From contig NC_018392.1 in assembly GCF_000208865.1 (NCBI RefSeq), forward strand, positions 2,066,793 to 2,130,792: DNA of 64,000 nt, read 5' to 3'. The notes below the pieces were generated by a model. The model did no database searches, was not told where the DNA came from, and was given only the letters and a program-made list of their open reading frames with translations. This DNA is from Neospora caninum Liverpool. Taxonomy: Eukaryota > Apicomplexa > Conoidasida > Eucoccidiorida > Sarcocystidae. This document shows, in pieces, positions 24,966 through 38,300 of this stretch. The translations under genes were made by a program, and so were the position numbers. Every line of letters starts with the position of its first letter. Positions within the stretch are counted from its first letter, which is position 1.

Positions 24966-26357
24966 TCGAGAGCTCTGCACTTGTTTGTGGCCTCTCAGAG
25001 GCTCGCCAAGGAGACAGAGAAAACGTAGACAAACAGAAAAAAGGGGAGCGAAGCACGCCTCTCGACAGATGGCTGCGGTCTCTCTCGTGGCAGATGGCGA
25101 AACATGTCCGCTGCATGGGACTGAGAGCCGAAGCGTGGCGCAGGGGCTCTGTCGATGAGTGACCGTCTCGCGGCGTTCGCGAAGGATGCGTATGCCGGTC
25201 TCGTTCGATCTCTCGGAGACTGACGATCCAGGTTTTCGCGTAGAGGCATGCACACGACAGGCATACCGCAAGAAAATTGCGAGAGAGATGGAGACCAAAC
25301 GAGAGAGATACACCAAGAGAAAGGGAGAGAGAGGAAAGGGAGCGGGAGAAAAGAGATGGAGGAGGAGGACATGACGAGGAAAGATGGCGCTACGAAGGAT
25401 GTTTGGAGATGCGACATTTGAGACGCGAAACAGATTTCCCTCGCTTCTCATGTGCCCAGGTTTTTGCGGTCCCCACTACTGCGACGACCAGACTGTCGAG
25501 AAGCATCCCCATTTAGATATTTCAAGACCAGACACGCCTGATTTGTTTTTTACGAAGGACTCTGTCAGTACAAGGCCTTCACTCTTGAAACCGAACTTAG
25601 AGGCTATGCCCACTTGTGGCTCGTGCCCCGTTGGCGTTTCTTGAAAACCCGTTTCTGAGAACCATCTCTCACGGTTATCTGACACTCCGCAGCGAAACAC
25701 CTCGCCTCAGTCCTGTCTGTGAAGCAGCTCCGTACTGTCTCTGCCCTCGAGACTCTCTCGCTCTCTCTGTCTATCTGTCTCTGTGTGTCTCGCGTTTTCT
25801 GGTCTTTCGAACTCCTCACGTCTTGCTCTCGCTCGCTGTACAGACAGAGGCGTGAGAGGAACAAGGGAGCACGACGAAGCATGTCTTCTGTTCGTTCAGC
25901 CTCTCAGGAGGCCGCGGAGGGGCGGGACCTGCCCCAGCAGATTTGACGACCTGAGAAAAAAGTTGGTGCCAGGCAGCTCTACTCCCGGTTTTCCCGAAGG
26001 GGATTTCCGAGGCGCTGCAAAACGGGCATTTTCTACGAGGCGAGTTCCTAAACCGTAAACCTCGAAGAAACCGTTTCCCTACGGACACGCATTGACGTTC
26101 ACCGCACTGAAAAACCTAGAGGAGAAAGCGAGAAGACGAAAGCGTGGCAGAAGAAAAAGAAGAGACGCGACTGGAGAGAAGGGACGACGGATCGACGCAG
26201 GAGGAAGTCTTGTGCGCGGTTCGAGAATGCTCCTTCGCCCCTTGACCCTGGAAGGTGCCCAGCGGGGAGACCCCGCGTGTCTTTCGCGGCAGAACCCTAG
26301 ACCGTAACACAGTTCTTTTAGTCTGTCTCTGCGCCTCCTCGCCACTCGAATGTCCCG
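24966..26357. other. convergent intergenic region
   Basis: Lies between the stop codons of the plus-strand SET gene and the minus-strand PPCDC gene, so it should contain both 3' untranslated regions and polyadenylation signals. A GAGA-rich stretch occurs at about 25280-25370. No coding frame here is convincing. Confidence 0.5.
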
Positions 26358-29300
26358 TCAAACACGTCGGTGCTGGGCTTCACTCTCGCCTGCGTCAGGC
26401 GCATAAGCCGCAAACGCAGCGAGGAAAATCTCCGCCGCGACGCACTGAGGCGGCGGCAGCGCTCCCGGACCTGTCGCGGAGAAGAGAGACAACACACAGA
26501 GAAAGACAGCCCAAAACAAGCCCAAATCGCCCTTCGGCTTATATTCGGGTCACCCGCCGCACGCAGCCCACCCAGCTGTCTGCAGAAGTGGCCAGAAGCC
26601 AGTGGCGTCAGTGGGCGTTCCACAGACGGGAGAGAGAATGGGCTAGTTTTGAGGAAAACGAGGAAACGCTCGAAGGACGCGACACATCTGTATAAACCAC
26701 TGAGCGATCGAGACGTGTCCAGATGCACGCACGCACGCACCGTGTGTAGAGCTACGGCCGATACCAGACAAGAAGACATCCAGAGCAGCCACAACAGAGG
26801 TGGAGAGGTTGAGAGAGAAAGACTCACGTCGCCAGGAAAACGCGTGCATTTGTGTGCTGGCAGTTACGCCGTGTGTGGGATTCCGTTTGCGAAGCAAGCA
26901 GACAGAGGAAAAGGGAGAGAAAACGTTCAGGAGAACAGAGAGGCAAGGGCGTACCTGTGTCGCCGCACGCGAGCGTCTTCTCGACGGGCTCTACCACCTG
27001 CCAGCATCCAAACAGGTCACCGTCTCACAAGCAATGAAACCGACACGACGGCACAAAAAGGAAAGGACAGGAGCGAGACACAAAAAACGAAGAAAGAGGA
27101 AAAAGAGGGAACGGCTCTTGTAAGAGAAAACCGACAAAGGAGCCTCCACGTTCTGCGCTCCGCCAGATTTTGTTTCCATGGGTTGCCCTACAATGCGAAT
27201 CTAGCGCCGCGCTGCGTCTGCCTGGTGGTTCCGCCCCCCGTTCGCGGTTTCGCTTCTTTCCTCTCTACTCACCTTAACCCCGAAGGAGCGAAGAAGATCC
27301 AGCTGCTGAGCAGACAGAGGATGCTTCCACATGAGCGCGTTCATTGCGGGAAAGACGACGAACGGCTTCTTAAAGTCCCACGCACGCGCGACGCAAGTCT
27401 GCAAGGAAAGGGAGAAGAAACCGTTTTCGTGGAAGTGCGGCAAAAACTTGGGGCACGCGTCCGGGGAGCGAACGCACAGTTGCAGTGTACAGACAGTTCG
27501 GCTGCCAAGTCGCCCTGGCGGGTCGGGAGAGGGAAAAAGGGGGCGCAGAGAAGACCGTCTTGGGGCAGGGTGGAGGAGTCGCAAGTCATGAGGTGGTGCA
27601 GAGAGAGGGGAGAGAGCACGGAACCCAATGAGATCTTCCCCATTCGCGTCTTTAGTTCAGACACCGTCCGTGGGTTTTGAGAGAGCCATTGACCGACAAG
27701 GAATGCACGCAAAAGAGCTAGGACGCGACTGCCTCAGAAACTCCAGGAAACCAAATATCACGTGAAAAGATACACATGCTCAAACGAATATACACGCCTC
27801 TACCGCCTACGCACACCTATCTACATGTCTCCATTTATCTATATATAAAAAAAAGAGAGCGGATATAGATATGTATATGAAGGAAACCCCTAGAAAAACA
27901 TATGCAAATGAATATAACTATGTGTACATGCATCCATCTATACACCTATATCTCCTTTCTGTCCCTCTGGCCCGTGTCCATCTGGAAATGTGACATATGT
28001 TAGGCTCTGCTGGAAAGGAGGATGCTGAGATCCGACACTTCAAGCCGCCCTTAGAAGTCCCACGCGGGGGTGAGAGGAACCGAAACGACCTGGGTTGTCT
28101 GTGTCACGAAACTGTAGGCTTATATTCGGAGGAACAGGGACGCACTAGCAGACTGTCGCAGAGACCCTGGGAGATCTTCGCGAGCGAGTTTGCACTCAGA
28201 GGCGCAATCGCGAGAACGTCAGCCCAGCGACGCAGCTGCAAACAAAGCAGAGACGCCCAGAAGGCGATCGCAGCCCGCAAGAGACACAGCACGGCCATCT
28301 TCTGCGTCCGCACATCTCTTTCCCTACTCCCCATATATATATATATATATGTATCTATATATGTATATGTATACATTTGCGTGTGTCTCAGGCACATCGC
28401 TACATATTTCCCTTTTCACACATGCATATATTAATAGATATATCTATAGATGTGTATGGATTGTGTGTACTTGTATGCGAAAGGTATACACGTGGTGTAG
28501 AGAGCGACAGCAATAGAGAGGCAAGCGTGAGATGTGAAGACGCAAAGATGAAGAATCAAGATATGTGCATGCAGATACAAATAGGTAGACGTGCACATAT
28601 CATTAACATTTATGTACATGCAGATAGAGGAAGACGTATCTGTCCATCTAGATCTACAAAATGTGGCTCCCTTGCGTAAATGTGGCTGCGCAAGACTCAC
28701 GAGGGAGAGACGCCGCGAGTTGAGAGCCTAGGATTTTGTATACCACTACCGTGAATACATAGAGAACTACGGAGGGGCACACACACCTACTTTTGAGTGC
28801 TTCTACACACATGCACAGATATATACAGATATACACGCATGCAGGTGAACCCATAAACGTACACGAAAGGAAATACAAATTTGTGTGCGTGTATGAATAT
28901 ATATATATATATATATATATATGGATATGCAGAGGGGGAGAAAAGCTAGCTCAGTTACCTCAATGTGGAGGACCGGGTCCCCTTTTTGATTCCAGGATCT
29001 CCAATCATCTTCGTCTCGGATCACGTTCAGCGGAAAGCTCTTCAAGAAGTGACATGCATCCTTCGTCGCGATAAGCTTCAGCTGAGAAAAAACGCGAAGA
29101 CGCAGGAACCGGAAACGTCGAAATGGGGAACCATCCGTTCAAGGAACCCGTAGAACGCGCACAGAGGCCACACCCTCGTCTCTCGTTTCACTCTTCTACT
29201 TTTTCACTCTCTTCTGCGTCTCCTCTTGTTGTCCGAATGGCAGTCTTCTTCAAACGTACATCGACGCAAGTGCTTCTTTTCCGGCCTTCCGCATGCAGTT

Positions 29301-29529
29301 CCTCTATAATCTCCGGGATTTTTATCGCTGCGACGCTTCCGGTCACAGCCAGAAGAACATTGAGGCGAGCAGTCTGAGGGTCGTTTGGTGCTTCGACGGG
29401 TGTGGCTTCGTTTGAGGAATCGCTGAGAACGCACGCGTTCTCGGGCTGCATGCGTTCTTCTTCGAATATAAACCGATCTGGTTGGAGAGAAGAGAACGAC
29501 GACGACAGCGCAGCCTCTGAGGCCTCCAT
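26358..29529 (-). CDS. PPCDC: phosphopantothenoylcysteine decarboxylase (PPCDC), 6 exons
   Basis: Modelled exons (minus): 29529-29260, 29081-28959, 28235-28146, 27398-27273, 26997-26955 and 26470-26358. Phases fit and total 254 aa. The enzyme is an FMN protein that decarboxylates 4'-phosphopantothenoylcysteine to 4'-phosphopantetheine, the third common step from pantothenate to coenzyme A. Visible family features are LLAVTGSVAAIK near the FMN site, CHF (the family's active-site His), GDPVLHIELRRWAD, APLSANSLAKI, PAMNALMW (the PxMNxxMW substrate motif) and LACGDTGPGAL with the catalytic Cys. The Cys motif sits on a 43-base exon. The N-terminus is about 45 residues longer than typical, acidic and Ser-rich. 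The frame extends upstream only to a GTG at 29553, so ATG 29529 was chosen. There is no fusion to the upstream synthetase (CoaB-type) domain, as usual in eukaryotes. It is probably cytosolic. Confidence 0.9.
28331..28350. repeat. (TA)n microsatellite in PPCDC intron
   Basis: A TA run with neighbouring TATG/TATC variants, in intron 28236-28958. A second run at about 28896-28921 lies in the same intron, close to the exon at 28959. Confidence 0.85.
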
Positions 29530-32318
29530 GGGGAGCGGGGGCAGTGCGGTCACGCCGGGAACAGAGCAGAGTCAGTTGAGACGCAGGAAGCCAGCAGACG
29601 ACAGATGGGGGCGTGAACCACGAGGAATGCACAGCGACGCAGGAAGTCGAGAAGCGATTTGGGCAGAGAAAGAGAACGAACAAGGGCGGCACAGAACGTG
29701 AGAAAAGACGGAGGAAACGCACCGAGGCGGAGACGAGACAGGATGGAAACAGAGAGCGAAAGAAGGAAGGAGATGGGAGAGGAAGAAGAGGAATGAGACG
29801 GAGGAAGGGGGAGGAAACAGGAAAGAGCAGAAAGAGTGGAGGAAAGAGGAAGGGGAAAGAGAGAGGAGCCTGCTCGGCTTCCGAGGAGATGCGCACTACA
29901 GCAGAAGAAAGAGGGCGAGCGAGATAGAGGAAGAAGCGATTTGGGAACAGAGGCAGAAGACGAGAAGCGGAAGCGAAGAGAGGAGGCAGGAAGTGAACGA
30001 GCTGAGGCGAGGAGAGAGAGAGAAACGGAAACAAACGGGCGGAAAAAGAGAGACGTGGGGAGAGACGAAGACTTGACCGGAGACGGCAGAGAAAAAGGGG
30101 AGAAAGGCGGGAAGAAGAAGACGGGAAACTCAAGCGCGTCGGAGAGGATCTGAGAAGTCAGCGAACACGGAGGAGCCGTTTCGCCCCGTTTCCTCTTTCG
30201 CACGCGGACGATGCGAAGGAAGCACAGACAAAACTATCCAGTTGAGAAGAGAAGCCCAAGGCGGAAAGTAATGAAAAGAAACGACAAAGTGACAAGGGGA
30301 ACCAGCGAAATGGAAAAGCCAATGACGAAGAAGGCAAAGGCGCGAGGCGAGCTCGTCGCTCTGTCTCGAGAGAGACACGGAGGCGTTTCTGGCAAACGCC
30401 GGCGACGAGGAGTGTCGCCCCTCACATTTCCTGTTTTCGGTGTTTCCTATCTTACATCGCATTTCCTGAGCGCAGAGAACACAAAAAAAGGGCGTTTTAG
30501 ACCGTAGAAACGGTTAAAACTTCCCTCTACACAGCGAAGCCCCGGAAAAAGCGGTGCGGCCACCAGAGAGACAGCGCAAAAGCCGACAAAAATTTGGCAG
30601 GCGAGCTGCCTCGAAGACCGGCCTTTCACAGAACTCGAGTCGAAGAAAGAGGAGAGATGAAGAAAGCGAGGAGAGGAAGAAAAGGCGAATGTGCGTTTCG
30701 GCCTTTTCGCGTCGAAAAAAGAGCCTTGCGGTGTAAATGTGCGCGAAACAGCGTCTGGCAAAAGTTTGAGAGCCCCCTGCATGTGCTGCGCCTCCCGCTC
30801 CGGGAAGCTCAGAGAGTGACTCTTGCAAAGGGCGAGAAAAAAAGCGATTTCGTTTTCTTAACGAGCTCCCCTTCCCCTAACAAAACGGACACGAGAGAGA
30901 CACAGCGAGGGAACGGACGCAGCACACACAGCGGCTCTGAAGGTAGCTCTTCTTTTCTCCACCGCGTCCGCGTCATCGGCGTTTTCGAGTTTGTCGGGAG
31001 GGCGCGAAAAAACGCACGCGCGCCGAAACATTTCCACTCGTTTCTGCTCTTGCGACGTTCTTCCCGACACAGACTTCTGGCGAGAAACCTGCGCCGGTTT
31101 TCAGCGCTTTTCAGAGATAACTTTGCATCTCTTCATTCCGCTTTGCCTGTCGCTGTTCCCGACCCCTCGGAAAACCAGATTTCCGGAGAGGAAAGACGTG
31201 GCGCCAGCGAAGCGGAAACGCGCGAAAATCGCTGAAAGGCAGATGCAGATGGCAAGTGAGGAAATGCTGCCAGGGCGGGAGTTTCCCGAAAAGGACCTGC
31301 CGACTTGTATAGGCGAACCACGCGGCGTGGCGCCGCTCTCGCCCGCCGGGTGTTCTCTTGCTGTCTCTGGGAGACTGCGGTGAAGTCGACGTTGTGTGAA
31401 AACTCTCCCTTCTTGGCTGCCGTTCCGAGTGTACATACACCGTGCAAACTCGCCGTGTCTGTGCGCCAGTCTGGATGCGTGTCAAAAATCGACCAGTTTG
31501 ACTTGATTTCTCTCGCTTTCTCGCCAGAAGGGCTGTCGACGGCAGTTCCTCTCCACTGACATGAAGCGGACGGTCTGAAGTGTCCGCGAACGACCGTCGA
31601 GGAATCCGGTTCTCTCTTAGGCTTTCTTCGGGGTCCGCAGCCTTCTCCCCGGCCCGAACCGAGCTTGGCTGCCTGCAGCTCTCCCCGCGGACTAGGGTGT
31701 ATGGACATCTCGCTGTCTGCGGCCTCTGGGCGGCAGAGACTCGAAGCGGCCGGAGAGGTGCGGAGACCATTTTTGCGCACTGGGGTCTCTCCTGTAAGTT
31801 CTCCGTTTGTGTCATCTTTCCTCTCTGTCGAACCTAACAAGAAAAAGCAGGTTGCCACCCTCTGCTCCTCCTCGCTTTCTGCGTTTCGTCGCCTCACCAC
31901 CTCCAAGTGAATCCTGCTAGAGTTGCCTATATGTGCACGTACCCAATGCGTGTATATCCATACTTTCACCTCTAGTTGTGTTCTGAAGCCTCCGATCTTT
32001 CAGTATCTGCACAAGCCTAAGGAATTAGAGATTCAGACGTATTTGTAAAAACTGTGTCCCTTTCGTGTGTCTCGGCGGCGCTCGGTTTTGTGGGGACTCG
32101 CGGACGCGGGGGCGGCGCGGCAAAGGGACCTCTGCGGAAGGCGAACACGAGGGCGAGAGGTTCTGAGCAGGCGTGGCAGGCCGCAAGCGTTTTGTTTTCG
32201 CGGTCGAAAAGGAAAAGAGAGAAAGCCAGCAAGCAGTGGAGAAGGAAATCGCCGTGGCTGAAGGCGCGGGTGTATCGCCACAAACGCCGTTCTCGGCCCG
32301 CTCGTCCTCTCAAGCAGC
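29530..32318. promoter_or_regulatory. divergent intergenic region between PPCDC and PA200
   Basis: The two genes point away from each other, so both promoters and 5' leaders must lie in these 2.8 kb. About 29,600-30,150 is strongly purine-rich on the plus strand (GAGA/GGAA tracts), and 32,050-32,318 is GC-rich next to the PA200 ATG. Long frames on both strands (for example 31133-31969 minus) carry no known domain. Confidence 0.5.
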
Positions 32319-35300
32319 ATGGAGGACGAACAGGTAGCTGTGGCGGCTGACCACAAAGCAGGGGACGAGGAAACTTCGTGTTCCCTTCCTGCTTCGGCTC
32401 CGCCCCTGGATTTTCCGTCGCTGTATCTGGCGGAAGGCTCTCTGCATTTGCCTTCCTTCGTGGCGCCGTTCTTGCTTGCGGAGACGGCGGACCAAGTCGT
32501 CGAGCTTCTGTCCCTCCTCGACGACCCTGAGGAGCTCGCGAGAGACCTCGGGAAGTTCGGACGCGCCCTTCGTCTCCTTCGCAGGCTCCAGCGGACCGGC
32601 ATGCTCGATGCGGTTCCTCTCGAGCAGTGGGTGCGCATCGCCGCAGGCCTCTCTCGCCTCCTCATGGGAGAGGCTGAGGAAGACGGAGAAGACGGAGACG
32701 AACTCGAAGGATATGGGCAAGAAGAAGAGGGATATGATCAGGAAGAAGGGGGATATGAGGACGAAGAAGAGGGATATGAGCACGAAGAGGGGGAGTATGA
32801 GGAAGGAGACGATGGACAGGATGATGACTTGGGGAGCGGCGTGGATGAGGAGAGAGAAGGTGCGACGAGTGGAGCTGAAGAGGGCCACATAGCGGCGGGA
32901 GGGAGTACCCGAGAGGGACGAGGAGGGTCACGGAGTCGTCCCAGACGCTTTCACGTTGGCATTGAGAATTCCATTGGAGAGGATTCGGGGGACGAAGATG
33001 GAGGAAGAAAGCCAGGAGGCAATGTGCGGCTCTCGACGTCGCAGCAAATTCGCGTATGCGACGCTCTCGACGACGTCCTCGACATCATCCGGTCGGGGTA
33101 CTTGCCGCCGCTCTGGATGAAGCCTGCAACTTCTTCTCGCTATGCTCAGAGTATCGCGCCCTCCCCAGCTGCGGGTGGGTGGAGGTCAGGCCTGCGGCTG
33201 TCGCGCCGAGGTGTCTATACACCTCATTCCCTGGCCAGCCAGCGTCGCGTATTGCCTCGAAGCAGTGAGGAAGAAACTGCGGACGAAGGCCCAGCGGATC
33301 GAGTCGGCAGCGAGGGGGAGGGAAGCGGCTGTTGCCACGAGGCGGAAAACAGTTTCGTGGCGGAGAGGGAAGAAGGGTCGTGTCTCCCTCACGAAGGTTG
33401 CTCGGAGACACAAGTGGAAATAAGTGAAGGCGGACGGGAAGGCGTGGCGCAGACGCCATTGGAATCCCTGAACAAGCATCTGAATTGGAGATGGATGCTG
33501 CTTCAGCTTCTGCGGCGCTTCGACCGCTCCTACAGGGGCCAAGTGGCGAGCAGCACAGCTCGCCGGAAGGCTCTCGTCACCGCCCTCGTTCGTCTCGCTT
33601 CGGCCTGCCGCCCCTTCTGGGGTTTCTCGCCTTCCTCCTACGCAGCCCACGTCTCGAACACAAGCACGACCCTTCAGCCACAAGCGTCTGTCCCGTCTCC
33701 TGCCTCCTCGTCCGCTCCTCTTCCTTCCGCTTCGCAGTTTCTGCCTCGCGTCTCTGAGTGCCGAGAATCGAATCTGGCGTCCATGGTGATGCATGCAGTG
33801 CGTCACGGGACTCTGTTCGAGGCGCTCGATTTGCTGGTGCGGACGACGAGCTTGACGAGCACGCGCCTGTTTCTCCGCTTTCGTTTGCTGCTTCTCTTCG
33901 CGCCGCCTTCCTTCTGTTTCTCGCTCGTCAGCGACGGACGCCTCACGCGCCTGTGGGGCTTGGTGGACGGGGCGTTCGCGCCCTCGTGGGACGCGCTGTT
34001 TGTCGTGCTGCTGTTCCGCGCATGCAAGTACGGCTGGGCGACGGGCCAGCCGCTGACCTGCCGGTTGCGACCGCTCCTCCCGTTCCTCTTCCAGATTCTC
34101 CTGCGCGTCTTTCAACTACCGCACTCTGCCCCGGGAGTTGCCGCGAGTCTCAAGCGGCAGCGAGAGACGATTCCCGGCGAGTACACGCCCCTGCTGGAGA
34201 ACCAGTTCCACACGCCTTCGCAGGTCGCGAAGGTTTTTGTGCTGCTTCTAGAGCCGCTGCCCGACGCTTTGATTGGCGACGAAGGGCGCCAGACTGCCGA
34301 GAGACAGGGACTGGGGAAGGCCCCCGTGGGCCGCGAGGACTCGCCTGAGACGCAAGCAGAGAAGCCCGAAGGCATGACTGCTTTCAAACTCCTCGAGTCC
34401 CTCCTCTCCACCCTCCTCGTGTTCACGCACCCGTCCTCGGACGGCGGCCGCGGCGCCGCGGCTATCGGCGCCTTCCTGAACGCCTTCATCTCGGCTTATA
34501 TTCGGAGAGTCCAACGCGAACGCCTCGGAGAAAACGTCGTCAGTCCGGCGTGTGGCCGCCATCGGCGCAGCTGCTGTCTTGGCTGCTCTTCGTCCTCGTC
34601 CTGTCTCCTCTCGGGCACGCGCGCTACGACCGCGGAGGCGCGGAGAGAAAAGCGAAGGCAGAGCGAGGAAGGACACCAAGACGAAAAAGGGGAGGCAGAG
34701 GCAGGAAAGAGGAGGGCGGGGCCTTGTGAGTGTTGCTGGTGTACGGACGGCATCGAGGAGGCCGCAGGAGAGTTCCTTTGTCGCCGACTCGGACGGCGAG
34801 AGGACGAGAAAGTCGTGCAGCTGCTGGCGCCCATCTTCCTGCAAGGCATGTTCAGCAAACACATGGCTGTCGCGTCTTGCTACGAGGACGGGATGAAACT
34901 TCTGTGTCACCTGCAGCCGGAAAAGGTCATTGAGGGTGTTCTCGAGAGAGCAGCGGCGAGCCTCGAGACCGTCACAGAAGCGAACCACACAAACACTGTC
35001 CAGCTGCTGTCGAGGAGCGCTCAGACGCTCGTGAAGGTAGGCACAGAAAGAGAAGAACCGCACGGAATTCGCAGACTAGAAAGTGACGAAAGTGCGGACA
35101 CCGCAGAAAAGGCACTCGCTCCCCGCCGTCGAGGAAAAGAAAACATGCAGAGACGGAACACCGGACGTGCACGCCATGCTGTCTAGCGGACGGCAGCGCC
35201 TAGACACGGAACGTCTGCCTCGCAGAACCGAGAGCAGAGAACAAGAGGAGGACGGCGTTCGGGTTTTACATGTGCAAATAACATAAGGAACCACGAGTGT

Positions 35301-38300
35301 GCAGCGGTCGAGGCGTGGCGCTCGAAGGATGGCCGGTGAATCTGCCATCATTCCTGTCAGTCTCTGGCTGTTGCCACCGCACATTTCTGGCCGTTGTTCG
35401 CATGCCTGCGGAGTTTCGCGCAGCCTCTGTTCCGTCCCCTGCGGTTCCTCGCGTCCGCCACTCCCGGCAGTTTGTCTTTTTCGCGCGCGTTTTCCGTCTT
35501 CATTTTACGCTGCGCTTTGCCTGTGTGCTCACACAGTTTGCTCCTTCTGCCCTCCCAACGATTCTCTCGCTGACCTTGCCCGGCCTCGACCCCGCAGACC
35601 CGCTCAAGACGTTTCTCACCTTGTCTTTCTACACAGTTCTCTTCTCGTACATTCCCCTCATCGACTGCTCTGGCGTCTCTGAATCCGTAAAGAGAGATTT
35701 CCAAGGTCGCCTCCGACAGGCGTACCTGCCTCCGCAGGCTCTAACATGTTCTTGCTCTCCCGCAGGTTCGCCTTGTTCTTCCTGTTCCTGTTTGTCTTCT
35801 GTTTCTTCTCGAGAGGAAGGTGTGGTGTATGGGGAGTGCGCGTCGACTCTGCCCGAGGCGCTGGCGGCTGCTCGGGGACCTCGGCACTTCATGAATCTCT
35901 CGAATTTCCCTGGAAGTTTTCTGCTGCAGTCTGACTCGGAAAAAGACAAAATGCGGCCTCGAGGCACCCACCCTTCTGCCCACAGCGCCTCCTCTTCTGC
36001 GTCTTCCTCTTCGCCTTCTTCGCTCTTTGTATTGTCGGAAGAGAGGCACGGAGGGAGGACCTCAACCGGATCGGTGGGGCTGTACAGGGTCCAGGAAGAT
36101 TGCTGGCAACAGAAAATACTCTTCGACGAAGAATTTTTCTTCACGTTGATCTCGCAGCGGGAGGCCGCGTCGGCAGTCTTCCCTGAGTGGGTGGATTCAT
36201 GGTTTGAGCAAATTCTCCAACTCGTCAAACACGCTGGCAAGCCGTCGGTACGCGAAGCAAAAAAGACATGTGGCAAGATTTCTTGGATCTGGGTCATATC
36301 ACCATCGGCATTCTTCATTCTCGCGTACTCTTCGTTCATTCGCTTTCCCTCTTCTCCCTCTCGAATGCCAGCTTGGGCACCCAGACGTGCCACATTGAAG
36401 CTCCAAATTGACCCTTTTTTTGTGAACTGCTGATGTACGGTCGGTCATCCGACTGCGCTGTGTCGTTGTCCGCATACACCTTCGTCGTCTCTGTCTTTTC
36501 TGTGATTCTTGCCACGTTCTCTTCTGGTCTACCCCTTCTTTTCTAGCTTCTTCTTTATGCTTCTCCTGCCTCCCCATCTTGTTCTCTCTCTTATTCTCGC
36601 TGTTGTTCCTTCTTTTATTCTCGCTCCTGGTTTCTCTCTTATTCTCGGTCTTGGTTTCTCTCTTATTCTCGGTCTTGTTCTCTCTCTTATTCTTTCTCTT
36701 ATTCTCGCTCTTGTTCTCCCCCTTGTTCTCTCCCTTGTTCTCCCCCTCGTTCTCTCTCTTGTTCTCTCTCTCTTATTCTCTCTCTTGTCCTCTGTCCTAT
36801 TGTCGCTCATATGCTCTCTCTTATTCTTTTTCTTATTCTCGCTCCTGTTCTCGGTCTTATTCTCGCGCTTGTTCTTTCGCTTGTTCTCTCTCTTATTCTC
36901 CGTCTTGTTCTCGCTCTTGTCCTCTTCTTGAACGCGCGCGTGTTCTGGCTGCGTTTCTGTTTTCAGGAAAAGAGCGGAGGCCCGTTAGCGCGTCTCGACC
37001 GGGGCACGACGGCAATTTTGCGAGCCTGCGTGACTGCGGTTGTGTGTCACGTGGATGAAAAGGTGGCGGCACGATTGGTCGACAAGTTTCTTGACTGGAC
37101 GGAGACGTCCTTCTTCGGGGAAGCCGTCAAGCAAGCGCAGAGCCTCGCGGTGCCGCTCGCGGCGGCCATGCCTGCGCGGATGCTTGAGAAGCTCCTCGGC
37201 CGAGTATGTGAGAAACTTCTGACAAAAGACGGCGCAGCAGACCTCGAGAAGACACATCACCCGCCGCAGCGCCGGGACCCGCACACACGCGACATCGAGG
37301 AAGCAACGCAGTCCCCGTCTTCTTCCTTTGTCTTCCCCTCGAGTCGACTTAAGTCGGGCTTGAGTGAGACGGTGATTCTCTGGCACATGCGCCTGGTTTG
37401 CTCCTCTGTCCGGAGCGCCGGCGCGGAGGTTTTGCGGTTTTCATCCGAGCTGTTTCGCCTAGCCCACGCATGTTTCCAACACGAGAGCAAGGAGGTCTTC
37501 AAACTAGGCGCTAAACTGTTGCGGCGCCTCCTGGAGTCTTCCCTCGGCGTCTACCCGTGGAGGCTGTGCAGCCAGCGATGCATGGGACCTGACGAGTGGC
37601 GTGAGGAGGCGAGAAAGAATTTCGTTTTGCGGTGGGGGGAACCGTTCTGGTTCCAGAAAGGCGCCGAAAAAATCGACTGGCACGTCCCCTCTGAGGCCGA
37701 GGCCGAACTCGCGACGCACGCGGTCTCCTATGGTATCCTCGTCTGCAAATTCCTCCTCAAAGACGTTTTCCCCCCTCTTGAGCCTTCGTCAGCAACCGCT
37801 TCTTCTGCTTCGTCTCTTTCGTCTGCCGTCTCCTCTTTCTCCTCTCTCGCTTGCGCGTTTTCGCGAGCAGCCTCGGCCGCTCCAGCGTCAGCTGCCTCGG
37901 GACAGGTGGTGGAGCGTCCAACTTCGTCTTCGGAAGGCGCTCGCGAAGAACGCGCGCTCACCGCACGGGAAGAGGAGAGAGACGCGGTGGGCGGGAAACG
38001 GCGACTCGCCGCCTGTCGACGACGGGAGAAGCCGTGGCACCGTCCCCTTGAGGATTTCCGCGCGGTTGCCTACCCCGCCTCGTTCTTCTCGCAGTCGCCC
38101 GAAGAAACGGCTTCGTCGCCTCTCGCTCGCTCCTCTGCGCCTTCCTTCGCTTCGAGGCATTCGGGGACAAGCACCGACTTCCCGACCACGTGCAAGAAAC
38201 TCGGCGCAGCCGCGCTCCTCGCCCGAGCACTGCTCCTCTGTCGTTCGTTGCTCAAAGGCTGCGCCGTCCTCTACCCAGACGAGCTGCCTCGGCAAACGCG

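Noticed and set aside
31133..31969. 278-codon minus-strand frame upstream of PA200
   Set aside because: No recognisable domain, overlaps other long frames on both strands, and lies in a GC-rich leader region where open frames arise by chance.
35718..35766. Possible 49-base intron within PA200 exon 2
   Set aside because: Shorter than the introns seen elsewhere in this window, and the frame is continuous without removing it. Not excluded by the sequence.
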